From: Mycobacterium sp.
Lineage (GTDB): Bacteria; Actinomycetota; Actinomycetes; Mycobacteriales; Mycobacteriaceae
Direction: 5' to 3'
Assembly: GCA_025965895.1 (NCBI GenBank)
Contig: JAOPWC010000193.1
Location: 1-43,392 of the forward strand
DNA length: 43,392 nt
The notes beneath the pieces were generated by a model. The model was not told where the DNA came from. It saw nothing but the letters and a program-made list of their open reading frames with translations, and searched no databases. Positions 31,258 through 39,773 of the stretch are shown here, piece after piece (positions within the stretch are counted from its first letter, which is position 1; each line of letters opens with the position of its first letter). The translations under genes were made by a program, and so were the position numbers.

Positions 31258-33756
31258 TTGTTTCCCGCCACATTCAGCCGTCTCAGGGTGCTTAACCTCC
31301 GTGAATTGCGGACACACTGGGGGCGCGCAGTGGCGTCGGTGGCAGTGGTTGCGGTCTCTGCCGCGCTGCTCGTCGCGGTGCTGGGCGTCTCCGGCTCGAT
31401 CACCGGCTCGATCAATCGCCTCGCCACCAGCATCGGCGGCAACGCCGATCTCGAGGTTTCGGGTATCACCGACGACGGATTCGATGAAGCGCTGTTCCAT
31501 ACGGTCGCTGGTGTCGAGAATGTCACCGCGGCAGTGCCGTTAATCCGGATGCCCACGACCACCAGTTCGGAGCGCGCCCTTCTGCTCGGGGTCGGTCCGA
31601 ATGCCTCCGCACTGCACTCTGATCTGGAGACCGCGATCCGCGATCAGCTCCACGACGGATCGCCACTGCAATCGGCACCCAACGGGGTGGTCGTCGGTGC
31701 GGGGCTCGGCGTCGCCAGAGGCGATCAGTTCGACGTGGCATCGACGCGGGTCAGCGCGGTCGAGGTAGTAAGAGGTCCGGCGGCGCGACGCGTGAATGCG
31801 GGGCATTTCGTCATAGCGCCGCTTGCGCTGGCCCAGCAGATTACGGGCCGCGAAAATCGGCTCGACTCCATCCTGCTGTTCACCACACCGGGCGTCAACG
31901 TCGACCAGGTTAGATCCGCGGTGACCAAGGCGGTCGCCGGACGAGCTGTCGTGGCCACCCCAAGCTTTCGCGCCGCGCAGGCCAGCAACTCGTTCGCCAT
32001 CCTGCAAGCGATGACACTCTTGGCCGCTTCGGTCTCGTTGGTTGTCGCCGCATTCCTCAGTTACAACGCCATGAGCATTGCCATCGCCCAGCGGCGCCCC
32101 ATCATCTCGACGATGCGTGCACTCGGAGGCCGACGCCGAACCATCGTGTCCGACATGCTGGCCGAGGCTGCCCTGCTGGGCTTCATCGGCGGCGCGATCG
32201 GTTCGGCCTGCGGCGTGGTCATCGGCCACATCGCCATTGGCAGCTTGCCGTCGACGCTGGTTCAGTCGCTGGAGGCGCGCATCGAGTATGTGCTGCCGAT
32301 TTACGTCGTGCCCCTGGCCATTGCTGCGTGCGTCGTGGCGAGCGTGACCGCCTCAGCTTTGGCGGCCCGGCAGGTGCACAGTGTCGCACCGGTCGAGGCG
32401 TTGGCACCGATCGGTGCCGCATCGCCGCAGGCCGGATCCAGTCGGCTCAGGATCGCCGCGGGCATCGCCGGGGTGATCCTGGCGGCCGCGACGATCCTCA
32501 TCGTCACCGCGGACGTGGGTCGTATCGCGGTGGCTTCGATAGCCTTGGCGTTCATCGGTGCTAGCGGCCTCTGCTTCGCCTTCTCGGGTCCCATCATCCG
32601 CGCTGGGGCCACGGTGGCCCGGCTATTCGGTGCCGCCGGCGTCCTCGCCGCCGCCACTATCGAGCGTTCGCCGCAACGCGCGTGGGTAGCCATGATGACG
32701 GTGCTGACAGCGGTGGTAACCACTGTCGCGGTGACCGGCGCCACCAGCAATGCGGTCGACTCGACCGTCGACTCGTTTTCCTCGGTGGCGGACGCCGACG
32801 TGTGGGTCAGCTCCGCGGCCGCCACCGACTATTCCACCTCGCTCTTACCGCCGGACACCGAGTCCCAAGTATGGGCAGTCCGCGGCGTCGGACGTGTTGT
32901 GCCGGACCAGATGGCGTTCGCCACTGTGGGGGGCACCAGGGTGATGCTGCTGGGGGTGGCGCCGGGTTCTCAGCGGGACATCTACAAATCAATGTCGGCG
33001 CGGGATCGCGATAAATTGCTTGCCGGAGAGGGTGTCGCGCTTTCCCGCGACCTTGGTCGTTCCATGGGCGTGTCCGCCGGTGACCAGATCGCGTTGCAGA
33101 CCCCCAGCGGCGAGCGCCACGTGCAGGTGCTGGAGCTCGTCCCGTACTTCTCCGGGCTCACCGGGACCATCGCGATGAGCCTGCAAACGATGCAAGCGCG
33201 CTTCTTACGACCTGGCGCCACTGATCTCGAGATCACCGTGGCATCCGGCGCTGATCCGCGGTCCGTACACGCGGCCATACGCAATGTGGTTTCCAAGGAC
33301 GCCTTCGTCTACTCCGGCCACGACGCGCTGGCGGGTGTCAGCAGCGCGCTCAATCAGGTGACCGCCATCATCACGATCATCGCGTGGATCGTCGTCGCCG
33401 TATCAGCTGTCACGTTGCTCAATACGCTGATGCTCTCGGTGCTGGACAGACGTCGCGAGATCGGTGTTCTGCGCGCGACAGGAGCGACCCGCCGTTTCAC
33501 CCTCAATGCCATTCTCGCGGAAGCGGCCGGCATCGGTATTGTCGGCGGCCTCTTGGGACTGATGCTCGGTGCGGCAATCCAGTATCTGACTTCTATCGCA
33601 CTCACGCACGTTCTCAGCATCGACGTGACGTACCACGCCAGTCCGATGATGATCGCCGTCGGCCTGGGCGCACTGGCGATGTGCCTCCTCGGCTCCGTAC
33701 CGCCGGCCGTTCGCGCGGCGCGACTCAATATTGTCGAGGCGGTCAGTGTCGAATGA
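31258..33756 (+). CDS. FtsX-like ABC permease, double-domain
   Basis: 832 residues from TTG 31258 (GTG 31288 is the alternative). First transmembrane helix at about residues 26-46 (VASVAVVAVSAALLVAVLGV), then a large extracytoplasmic region, three helices at about 250-370, two or three more at about 400-470, a second extracytoplasmic region, and a final FtsX domain (SAVTLLNTLMLSVLDRRREIGVLRATGATRR). The layout is the MacB/FtsX duplicated type used with the ATPase encoded directly upstream. Mycobacterial relatives are often labelled glutamine transporters, but the fold is that of mechanotransmission or lipid-export systems. Its end overlaps the predicted start of the low-GC epimerase gene, and a damaged copy of its C-terminal part lies at 36270. 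Confidence 0.9.
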   Translation: MFPATFSRLRVLNLRELRTHWGRAVASVAVVAVSAALLVAVLGVSGSITGSINRLATSIGGNADLEVSGITDDGFDEALFHTVAGVENVTAAVPLIRMPTTTSSERALLLGVGPNASALHSDLETAIRDQLHDGSPLQSAPNGVVVGAGLGVARGDQFDVASTRVSAVEVVRGPAARRVNAGHFVIAPLALAQQITGRENRLDSILLFTTPGVNVDQVRSAVTKAVAGRAVVATPSFRAAQASNSFAILQAMTLLAASVSLVVAAFLSYNAMSIAIAQRRPIISTMRALGGRRRTIVSDMLAEAALLGFIGGAIGSACGVVIGHIAIGSLPSTLVQSLEARIEYVLPIYVVPLAIAACVVASVTASALAARQVHSVAPVEALAPIGAASPQAGSSRLRIAAGIAGVILAAATILIVTADVGRIAVASIALAFIGASGLCFAFSGPIIRAGATVARLFGAAGVLAAATIERSPQRAWVAMMTVLTAVVTTVAVTGATSNAVDSTVDSFSSVADADVWVSSAAATDYSTSLLPPDTESQVWAVRGVGRVVPDQMAFATVGGTRVMLLGVAPGSQRDIYKSMSARDRDKLLAGEGVALSRDLGRSMGVSAGDQIALQTPSGERHVQVLELVPYFSGLTGTIAMSLQTMQARFLRPGATDLEITVASGADPRSVHAAIRNVVSKDAFVYSGHDALAGVSSALNQVTAIITIIAWIVVAVSAVTLLNTLMLSVLDRRREIGVLRATGATRRFTLNAILAEAAGIGIVGGLLGLMLGAAIQYLTSIALTHVLSIDVTYHASPMMIAVGLGALAMCLLGSVPPAVRAARLNIVEAVSVE

Positions 33757-34771
33757 TCGACCCGCTGCAGCGCGGAACGAACAGCGAAGAGATTTCCCAA
33801 TAATCTTTGTCACCGGCGGTAACGGATTCATAGGTTCAGTAGTTGTCCGCAAATTATTGGAGAAAGGGTATAACGTTCGCTGTCTGCTACGCGCAAATAG
33901 CAATATCGACCGCATCAAAGGCCTTGCCTACCAAACCGTTATTGGCGATGTGCGCGATACGATCTCTGTCGACCAGGGCGTACATGGCTGCGATGGCGTG
34001 GTTCATTTAGCGAGCTTATCGAATTGGAATGATATCAACTCCCCGCTCATGGACGAAGTGGTTGTTAATGGCAGCCGCAATGTCCTCTCTGCGGCCAAAC
34101 GCGCCGGCAATAGTCGCATGGTGTTTGTTAGTTCCGCTGCGGCGGTCAACGGTTCAACTTCAGCAGTGATTCATGATGAGCACAGCGACTGCACTTTGGA
34201 CCTACGCAAATATCGCTACTGCAGCGTCAAGCGCATTGTTGAAGAAGCCTGCCGCGCGGCAGCCAAAGATGGGCTACCCGTCTCGATTGTAAATCCCACC
34301 GAAGTCTACGGCCCGAACGACACCGCACTCAACACTGCAAGCAACTTGGTCTATTTTGCCGAGAGCTCGCCCGTACTGGTGTGCAAAGGTGGCACCAGTG
34401 TCGTCCATGTTGACGATGTTGCCGAAGGCATAATTGCCGCGTGGGAACGCGGCACTCCCGGTGAACGCTACATTCTCGGTGGCGATAATCTTTCTGTCGC
34501 CGACCTCGCAAACTTGACCTTGGACATCTTAGGAAAAAAGAAGCCCGTTCTGCAGATTCCCAACAAACTGTTGCAAGTAGCTGGCAAAACGGCTCAAACC
34601 CTCAAGCTCCCCTTCCCCATCAGTCCCGACGTCATTCCCTATGCCACTTTGTTCTGGCTGATGGACAATCAGAAAGCCCGCACCGAACTCGGCATCAAAT
34701 TCCGCGGCGCTCGCGAGACATTGACCCCAACGTTGGCGTGGCTAAGTGAAACGAAGCAGATAGATCGTTAA
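33746..34771 (+). CDS. NAD-dependent epimerase/reductase (extended SDR; HpnA/CerR/dihydroflavonol-reductase-like), low GC
   Basis: About 341 residues if GTG 33746 is the start; the foreign-looking part begins near I-I-F-V-T-G-G. T-G-G-N-G-F-I-G-S binds the dinucleotide, FVSSAAAVNGS holds the catalytic Ser, Y-C-S-V-K is the Tyr/Lys pair, and NPTEVYGPND follows. By fold it is a ketone reductase or epimerase of the HpnA/3-beta-HSD/dihydroflavonol-reductase group, which also includes bacterial 3-ketosphinganine reductase CerR. Base composition is the odd feature: four 60-base blocks counted by hand (33841, 33901, 34381, 34501) gave 45-55% G+C, far below both neighbours, with many AAA, ATT and TTA codons. 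This indicates recent transfer. Confidence 0.82.
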   Translation: MSNDRPAAARNEQRRDFPIIFVTGGNGFIGSVVVRKLLEKGYNVRCLLRANSNIDRIKGLAYQTVIGDVRDTISVDQGVHGCDGVVHLASLSNWNDINSPLMDEVVVNGSRNVLSAAKRAGNSRMVFVSSAAAVNGSTSAVIHDEHSDCTLDLRKYRYCSVKRIVEEACRAAAKDGLPVSIVNPTEVYGPNDTALNTASNLVYFAESSPVLVCKGGTSVVHVDDVAEGIIAAWERGTPGERYILGGDNLSVADLANLTLDILGKKKPVLQIPNKLLQVAGKTAQTLKLPFPISPDVIPYATLFWLMDNQKARTELGIKFRGARETLTPTLAWLSETKQIDR

Positions 34772-34967
34772 CCCCAGTCGCGTTCGACAGCGCCGCGCCG
34801 GCGCCTTGACCTACGCCGCGAACTCGCGATGCACCCGGTGCCGCAACCCGGAACCATTCCAAGGTTCGCGTGATTGTGCGGCTATCTCTCACGAAACTCC
34901 TGTCCGATTTTGCCCAAGATCGTCTCGGACCTGTTTCGCCAGCGAAGCGTGCACGGTCCCCGCAGGA

Positions 34968-36245
34968 TTACGGAGAAGGCGCCGGCAGCGGCCCGTAGTC
35001 AGCCTCGAACGCCCGCTTGACGTCGGCGAAGATCGTGAGCGCCCGCTCCAGAGTGGGGCGATCGTGCGTGGCCATCACGCTCGTGCGCAGCAGCGCGCCG
35101 GCCAGCGGGACGACCGGATGGATCGCCGCGTTCACGTACATGCCGGCCTCGTACAGCGACTTCCACAGAAACACGGCCTTCCACTCGTCGCCGACGAAGA
35201 CCGGCACCACCGGCGTGATCACCTCGGTCCCGTCGGCCAGCCGTGTCGGCTCGACGACTCGGAACCCAAGCGCGCTGAGACCGGCGTGCAGGTAGCGCGC
35301 GTTGTCGAGCACCTGTGCGAACAGCTCCCGGCCCTCCTCGGAGCGGCAGATCCGCACCGCCGCCAGGGCAGCGCCGACCGCCGCCGGGACGCCGGAAGCC
35401 GTGAAGATGAACGGCCGCGACTGGATCCGCATGAACTCGATCACGTCGGCAGGCCCCGCGATCACGCCGCCGCAGGAGGCCAGCGACTTGGAGAACGTCG
35501 CCATGCGCAGATCGACGCGGTCCTCGACGCCGAGCAGTTCGCTGGCGCCCGCCCCGCGCGCGCCCAGCACGCCCAGCGCGTGCGCCTCATCGACCATCAG
35601 GCGGGCGCCGAAGCACCGGCACAGCTCAGCGATCTCCGGCAGCGGCGCGACGTCGCCCTCCATCGAGTACATCCCGTCGACGACGACCAGGAGGCCGCCG
35701 CCAGCCCCCGCGGCCCGCTCGAGCGTGTGCGCGAGCCGGTCAAGCCGGTTGTGGCGAAACGCCCGCAGCTTCGCTTTGGAGAGGCTGCAGCCGTCGAGGA
35801 TCGAGCCGTGGTCACCCGAGTCGACCACCACCGTGTCGCCGGGGGCGAGGATCGTCCCCAGCGCGCCGACGTTCGCCTGGTATCCGGTGGTGAAGACGAG
35901 CGCCGATTCGGTCTCGAGCCATTCGGCGAGCTCGCCCTCGAGCTCGACGTGCAGATCGATCGTTCCGTTCAGGAGACGTGAGCCGGTCAACCCGGTGCCG
36001 TACTTGGCGAGCGCGGCCTGGGCGGCCCGCTTGACCCGCTCGTCCCCCGTGAGTCCGAGATAGTTGTTGGAGCCGAGCATAATCCGGGTCCGCCCCTCCA
36101 TCTCGACGACCGGCAGCGCCGGGCCCTCGAGCACGCGGAAGTAGGGAAGTGCGCCCATCTCGCGCGTAGCCTTCAGCTGGTCGAGCCGCTCGTGCTCGCG
36201 CGCCTTCGCGAATACGTCGACCGAAGCCGGCATCGGAGCTTCCAT
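34968..36245 (-). CDS. Alpha-oxoamine synthase, serine palmitoyltransferase-like
   Basis: 425 residues from ATG 36245. PLP fold type I: SNNYLGLTGD, G-T-G-L-T-G-S-R-L-L-N-G-T, the PLP-stacking His in DSGDHGSILDGC, V-D-E-A-H (Asp to the pyridine N), and the PLP Lys in T-F-S-K-S-L-A-S. Features that favour serine palmitoyltransferase over BioF or KBL are T-F-S-K-S, QSRPFIFTAS and MYVNAAI near the C-terminus. It would condense an amino acid with an acyl-CoA to a 3-keto-sphingoid base or similar alpha-oxoamine. Two 60-base blocks counted by hand gave 82% (35521) and 75% (35701) G+C, above the usual level here. Convergent with the epimerase gene, 196 bases apart. Confidence 0.85.
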   Translation of the reverse strand: MEAPMPASVDVFAKAREHERLDQLKATREMGALPYFRVLEGPALPVVEMEGRTRIMLGSNNYLGLTGDERVKRAAQAALAKYGTGLTGSRLLNGTIDLHVELEGELAEWLETESALVFTTGYQANVGALGTILAPGDTVVVDSGDHGSILDGCSLSKAKLRAFRHNRLDRLAHTLERAAGAGGGLLVVVDGMYSMEGDVAPLPEIAELCRCFGARLMVDEAHALGVLGARGAGASELLGVEDRVDLRMATFSKSLASCGGVIAGPADVIEFMRIQSRPFIFTASGVPAAVGAALAAVRICRSEEGRELFAQVLDNARYLHAGLSALGFRVVEPTRLADGTEVITPVVPVFVGDEWKAVFLWKSLYEAGMYVNAAIHPVVPLAGALLRTSVMATHDRPTLERALTIFADVKRAFEADYGPLPAPSP

Positions 36246-36269
36246 CGCAACGAGCGTCGCCCCGACGTC

Positions 36270-36545
36270 GTTGTGTCTGCAGTCACGTTGCTGAATACGC
36301 TGATGCTCTCGGTGTTGGACGGGCGTGGCGGAACCGGTGTTGTGCATGGGAAGGAGCAATATGCCCTTTCGGTCTCAAGCCGTCTTGGCCGGCATCGGCA
36401 CACCTGCTCTCTGACGAACGCCCCCAGCATAGACGTGGCTAACCGCGCCAGCACGGCGACGATCGCCAGCTGGCAACAAGCCCTGGCGATCGCGCGCGAG
36501 GTCGCCAGGGCCGGCCCAGCTGCCCGGCGTCGACCGCGTGTGGCT
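36270..36545 (+). pseudogene. Remnant of the C-terminal part of a second FtsX-like permease
   Basis: One frame reads V-S-A-V-T-L-L-N-T-L-M-L-S-V-L-D, almost identical to the intact permease around 33405-33450 at both protein and DNA level. After a shortened middle it gives SIDVANRASTATIASWQQALAI, which parallels SIDVTYHASPMMIAVGLGALAM near the intact C-terminus, then A-R-A-G-P-A-A-R-R-R against V-P-P-A-V-R-A-A-R-L. About 55 bases are lost from the middle, and no start or upstream part is present. It overlaps the sequence just upstream of the serine palmitoyltransferase-like gene, so the epimerase and that gene now sit between two copies of the same permease end. Confidence 0.72.
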
Positions 36546-36892
36546 TCATCCCCCGGCCAGGGCTACGACGCTGAGGTTGGTCGGCCCTACTGCGCGAGCG
36601 AGGCGATGAGCCTCGTTCGCGCCTTGGACGACCGGTGGATGCTGAGCCAGCTCCTCGCCTGACGGGCGATCGGGGCATTTATGGTGGGTGACGCGATGGC
36701 GGCGCGCGCAGTAGCAGAGCATGCCCGCTATCTGGCGGACGAGATCGCGGACCGGTTCGACTCGCGTCAGTGTCGCGTGTACCCCGGGTGGGCGCAGCGG
36801 ATGTGGGCTTGCTGGTCGAACGATGCGGGCGCAACGACTTCGCGCTCAACAACATGCCGCCCATCACCATCGATGACGCCGCCTGCCAGAAG
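36546..36892 (+). other. Unassigned stretch between permease remnant and sensor kinase
   Basis: The open frame from the permease remnant continues to 36662 with S-E-A-M-S-L-V-R-A-L-D-D-R-W, which recalls a TPR-type helix, and another frame runs from 36679. Neither has a credible start, ribosome site or family match. This is probably debris from rearrangement. Confidence 0.35.
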
Positions 36893-38521
36893 TTACGACT
36901 CTTCAAAGGGGATGCCGACGTCCAGCAACGTCCCCGCTCCGGTCTGACTCGAGATCGCCAAAGTTCCGCCCAGCGCCTCGACGCGGTCGATGAGGCCGAT
37001 GAGTCCGGATCCTTTTGCCGCGTCCGCTCCACCGATTCCGTCGTCGCGAATCGACAGATGCACATTCCCACCTTTGGTTTGAAGCCTGACATTCACGATG
37101 GATGCTCGCGCGTGTTTGGCCACGTTGGTCAGCGCCTCGGCGACGATGTAGTAGGCGGCCACCTCCGTGGGCTCCGGCAGCCGTCGGTCGATATCAAAGA
37201 CGAGCTCGACCGGCACTGCGGAGCGGCGGGCCAGGGCCTTGAGCGCCGGCCCAAGTCCTCCCTTGGACAGAATCGCGGGGTGAATGCCCCGAGAGAGCAC
37301 CTGCAAATCATCGGAGACCCCGGCGACACTGGTGACTAGATGGGAAATCCGCTCCCTGAGGGCGGACAGTTCCGCCGGCACGTCAGACGCGACGCTGCCC
37401 AACTCGAGCCCGAGGGAGACCAGCCGCTGTTGGGCGCCGTCGTGCAAGTCGCGTTCGATACGGCGCCGGGCATCATCGCCGGCCGCGACAATCCGGACCC
37501 GCGACGCGGTGAGCTCAGCGTGAGTCTGCGCATTCGCTACCGCAGTCGCCACCAGATCCGCGAAGTCGCCCACCCGGGCCTCCGTGTCAGCGGGCAGCGG
37601 CTCGGGTCGCGACCAGCCGACGATAACCACGCCCCACAGGCGACCGTCAACGGTGATCGGCGCTCCGACCGACGACCCGATACCGAGCATGCGGATGTGC
37701 CTGGCGGCCGAACCCGCAGCGGTGCCGTGGCTGTCCATTCGGGCGGTGCGGCCGGTGTCGTGGACCATCGCCGCGATGTTGTCGCCATCGAACGAAAACC
37801 GCCCACCAACCGGACTCCTTTGCAACCCGTTCTCGTGGCGGGCCGCGAGCAGCATGGCCGTGCCGTCATCCTCGTACCGGAACAAAGTGGAGTGGTCCAC
37901 CCCAACGCACTGGGCCAACTCCCCCGCCACCGCGGACAAGACCTCTGACAGCGGAACCCCATGGGCGACCAAAGTCGCCACCCGCCGCAGCGCGGCTTGG
38001 TGGTCGGCGAGCAAGCTGAGCTCATCGTGGCTTGCCGCGACCTCGCGGCGGCGCTGATCCGCCTCGGCGGCGCGCAATCGGGCCACACCGGCGATAGCGT
38101 TGACCGACAGCGCGACGACCAAGAACACGGTTACGGCCACCCAGTTCTGGCTTCCGCTGGGAACTATGCTGCCGCCCGTCTGGAGATGGTGGAAATACAC
38201 GTAGACAACGGCACTCGCTACCGATGTCAGTGCGCCTAGGCCGAATCCCCACAAGGTGGAGACCACCAAAACACCCAGCAGGAAAACCACGCCGAAGACA
38301 TTTCCTGGCGCGACCTGGTCGAGCAGGTAGACCACCACGCTCTGTGCGGCAATCAGCAGCAGCGCGACCGCCACCCCCAGAGCACGACGTGGGGCGGTCG
38401 GGCGCAGCAACAAAGACAGCACGCGTGCACGTATCGTTGCCGGACCTACTTGCCCATCGAAAGCGCCGCGCGGAAAAGCACCCGGCGTCGAGCCGGGCAG
38501 CCGTGACCGTTCCTGCGTCAT
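36893..38521 (-). CDS. Membrane sensor histidine kinase with GAF domain (NarL-type, HisKA_3)
   Basis: 542 residues from ATG 38521. Four membrane helices at about 46-67, 74-91, 93-110 and 127-146 form a small membrane sensor. A coiled linker (R-L-R-A-A-E-A-D-Q-R-R) follows, then a GAF domain at about 175-330. The dimerisation helix carries the phospho-His in I-E-R-D-L-H-D-G-A-Q-Q-R-L, and the HATPase domain has A-L-T-N-V-A-K-H-A (N box) and D-D-G-I-G-G (G1). The signal is unknown; GAF kinases of this class may sense redox, gases or small ligands. The natural partner is the NarL-type regulator at 40500-41156, separated from it by the sigma-factor block. Confidence 0.92.
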   Translation of the reverse strand: MTQERSRLPGSTPGAFPRGAFDGQVGPATIRARVLSLLLRPTAPRRALGVAVALLLIAAQSVVVYLLDQVAPGNVFGVVFLLGVLVVSTLWGFGLGALTSVASAVVYVYFHHLQTGGSIVPSGSQNWVAVTVFLVVALSVNAIAGVARLRAAEADQRRREVAASHDELSLLADHQAALRRVATLVAHGVPLSEVLSAVAGELAQCVGVDHSTLFRYEDDGTAMLLAARHENGLQRSPVGGRFSFDGDNIAAMVHDTGRTARMDSHGTAAGSAARHIRMLGIGSSVGAPITVDGRLWGVVIVGWSRPEPLPADTEARVGDFADLVATAVANAQTHAELTASRVRIVAAGDDARRRIERDLHDGAQQRLVSLGLELGSVASDVPAELSALRERISHLVTSVAGVSDDLQVLSRGIHPAILSKGGLGPALKALARRSAVPVELVFDIDRRLPEPTEVAAYYIVAEALTNVAKHARASIVNVRLQTKGGNVHLSIRDDGIGGADAAKGSGLIGLIDRVEALGGTLAISSQTGAGTLLDVGIPFEES

Positions 38522-38866
38522 TACGCAAACTCACATCGATCTTGGCGGACTCTTCAGGGCCAACCTGCATCATAAACTGGCGTCGCGATCGCTACTGACC
38601 CACCGGGACGCTGTACCTCGGGTATCGGGACAATTACCGCTAGCAGGTATTCCAGATCCCTTGCTGGCGGTAAGCGCGAACGGGCGTTACCGGTGAGGAC
38701 ATTCACCCCGTGCACCGCAATCCTGAGGAGCCATGGAGATAAACACGTCCCCACGCCCGAAGGCGCCTTGCGGTGCACCTTCGGGCGAGGAGTGCGTGCT
38801 CCAGTCCGTCTCAGTCCTGTTGCGCCGGTTCGAGTACCAACGGACCGTCATACGGAATGGATTGTC
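38522..38866. other. Divergent promoter region of sensor kinase and sigma factor
   Basis: 345 bases between divergent genes. The sigma-factor frame stays open back to 38693, but the N-terminal part of that frame looks non-coding. I looked for SigH-type GGAA...GTT and SigF-type GTTT...GGGTAT promoters; a GGGTAT occurs at 38610-38615 without a matching upstream element. The only clear structure is the inverted repeat at 38635-38672. Confidence 0.45.
38635..38672. repeat. Inverted repeat in the kinase/sigma-factor intergenic region
   Basis: TACCGCTAGC-AGG and, after a 12- or 13-base loop, CCTTGCTGGCGGTA: a 13-bp stem with one G-T type mismatch and one bulge. No T-run follows, so an operator or mRNA leader structure is more likely than a terminator. 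Confidence 0.4.
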
Positions 38867-39568
38867 ATGATGAACGATTCCGGTGCGACACTGGCGCTCG
38901 CTGAACCTGTGAGCGACGCCGAGGCTCCCCTCACGGGAAGGGACGTCGGTGCGGCCGGGGATGGCCGCACCGAGGGAGGCGGGCAGTACTCACCCGAGGT
39001 GGATATGGCCGCGCGGTTCGAACGCGACGTCGTGCCGCAACTAGAACCGCTCTACCGCCAAGCACTGCGCATCAGTCGCAATCACGCCGACGCAGAGGAT
39101 CTCGTGCAGGACACGATGGTGAAGGCGTTCGCCGGCTTTCATTCGTTTCGGCCGGGCACCAACGTCAACGGCTGGCTCTACCGGATCCTCGTCAACACCT
39201 ACATCAGCGGCTACCGCAAAAAGCGGCGGCAACCGGTGAGTTATTCAACCGAGCAGATCACCGACCAGCACATGATGGCCTACGCTCAACACACGCCGAC
39301 AGGATTGCGCTCGGCTGAGGACGAGGCGCTAGAATCGTTGCCAGACAACGACATCAAGACAGCGATGCAGTCCTTGCCGGAGCAATTCCGGATGGTGCTG
39401 TACTACGCTGATGTGGAGGGTTTCCGGTTCAGGGAGATTGCAGAAATCATGGCCACCCCAACCGGAACCGTGATGTCGCGGCTGGGGCGCGGACGACGAC
39501 GACTCCGCACACTGCTCACGGACGCCCCCGCACCTGTGGCTACTGACCGGACCGCCGTCGGCGAATAG
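38867..39568 (+). CDS. ECF sigma factor, SigH-like
   Basis: 233 residues from ATG 38867 (the second ATG at 38870 is equally possible). After about 50 poorly conserved residues comes region 2 (ALRISRNHADAEDLVQDTMV, K-A-F-A-G-F-H-S-F-R-P-G-T-N, WLYRILVNTYISGYRKKRRQP). A linker with S-T-E-Q-I-T-D and T-G-L-R-S-A-E-D-E-A follows, then region 4 (LPEQFRMVLYYADVEGFRFR, T-P-T-G-T-V-M-S-R-L). The linker phrases are nearly those of Mycobacterium tuberculosis SigH, the thiol/heat stress sigma factor. The usual downstream gene for a zinc anti-sigma (RshA type, H-x3-C-x2-C) is absent; a small membrane protein gene follows instead. Confidence 0.92.
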   Translation: MMNDSGATLALAEPVSDAEAPLTGRDVGAAGDGRTEGGGQYSPEVDMAARFERDVVPQLEPLYRQALRISRNHADAEDLVQDTMVKAFAGFHSFRPGTNVNGWLYRILVNTYISGYRKKRRQPVSYSTEQITDQHMMAYAQHTPTGLRSAEDEALESLPDNDIKTAMQSLPEQFRMVLYYADVEGFRFREIAEIMATPTGTVMSRLGRGRRRLRTLLTDAPAPVATDRTAVGE

Positions 39569-39578
39569 GAAGGCGATT

Positions 39579-39773
39579 ATGTCTCAGCTTCGGCAGGATG
39601 ACCGCGGCGCTGTGATCCATGAGCCGCGGCCGCTCGAGATCCATAGGCCTGAGGTGTCCGGCGTTCACCCCAGGCTGCTCGGGCACCTACTCGTCACCCT
39701 CCTGCTCGCAGCGATCCTTCTCACCGTCGCCTGGTTTCTAATCAGTCCGGCTGCATCGCAATTCATTTCGTGA
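39579..39773 (+). CDS. Small single-pass membrane protein
   Basis: 64 residues from ATG 39579, with AGGAAGG at a good distance and only ten bases after the sigma-factor stop, so almost certainly co-transcribed. The first 30 residues are charged (R-Q-D-D-R-G-A-V-I-H-E-P-R-P), then LLGHLLVTLLLAAILLTVAWFLI forms one membrane helix with a short tail. No zinc or cysteine motif. I do not recognise a family. Its place right after an ECF sigma gene makes a membrane-anchored regulator of that sigma factor conceivable, but there is no direct evidence. Confidence 0.7.
   Translation: MSQLRQDDRGAVIHEPRPLEIHRPEVSGVHPRLLGHLLVTLLLAAILLTVAWFLISPAASQFIS

Noticed and set aside
34806..35981. 391-codon plus-strand frame opposite the serine-palmitoyltransferase-like gene
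   Set aside because: Arg/Asp/Gln-rich shadow of a very GC-rich gene, without domain pattern.
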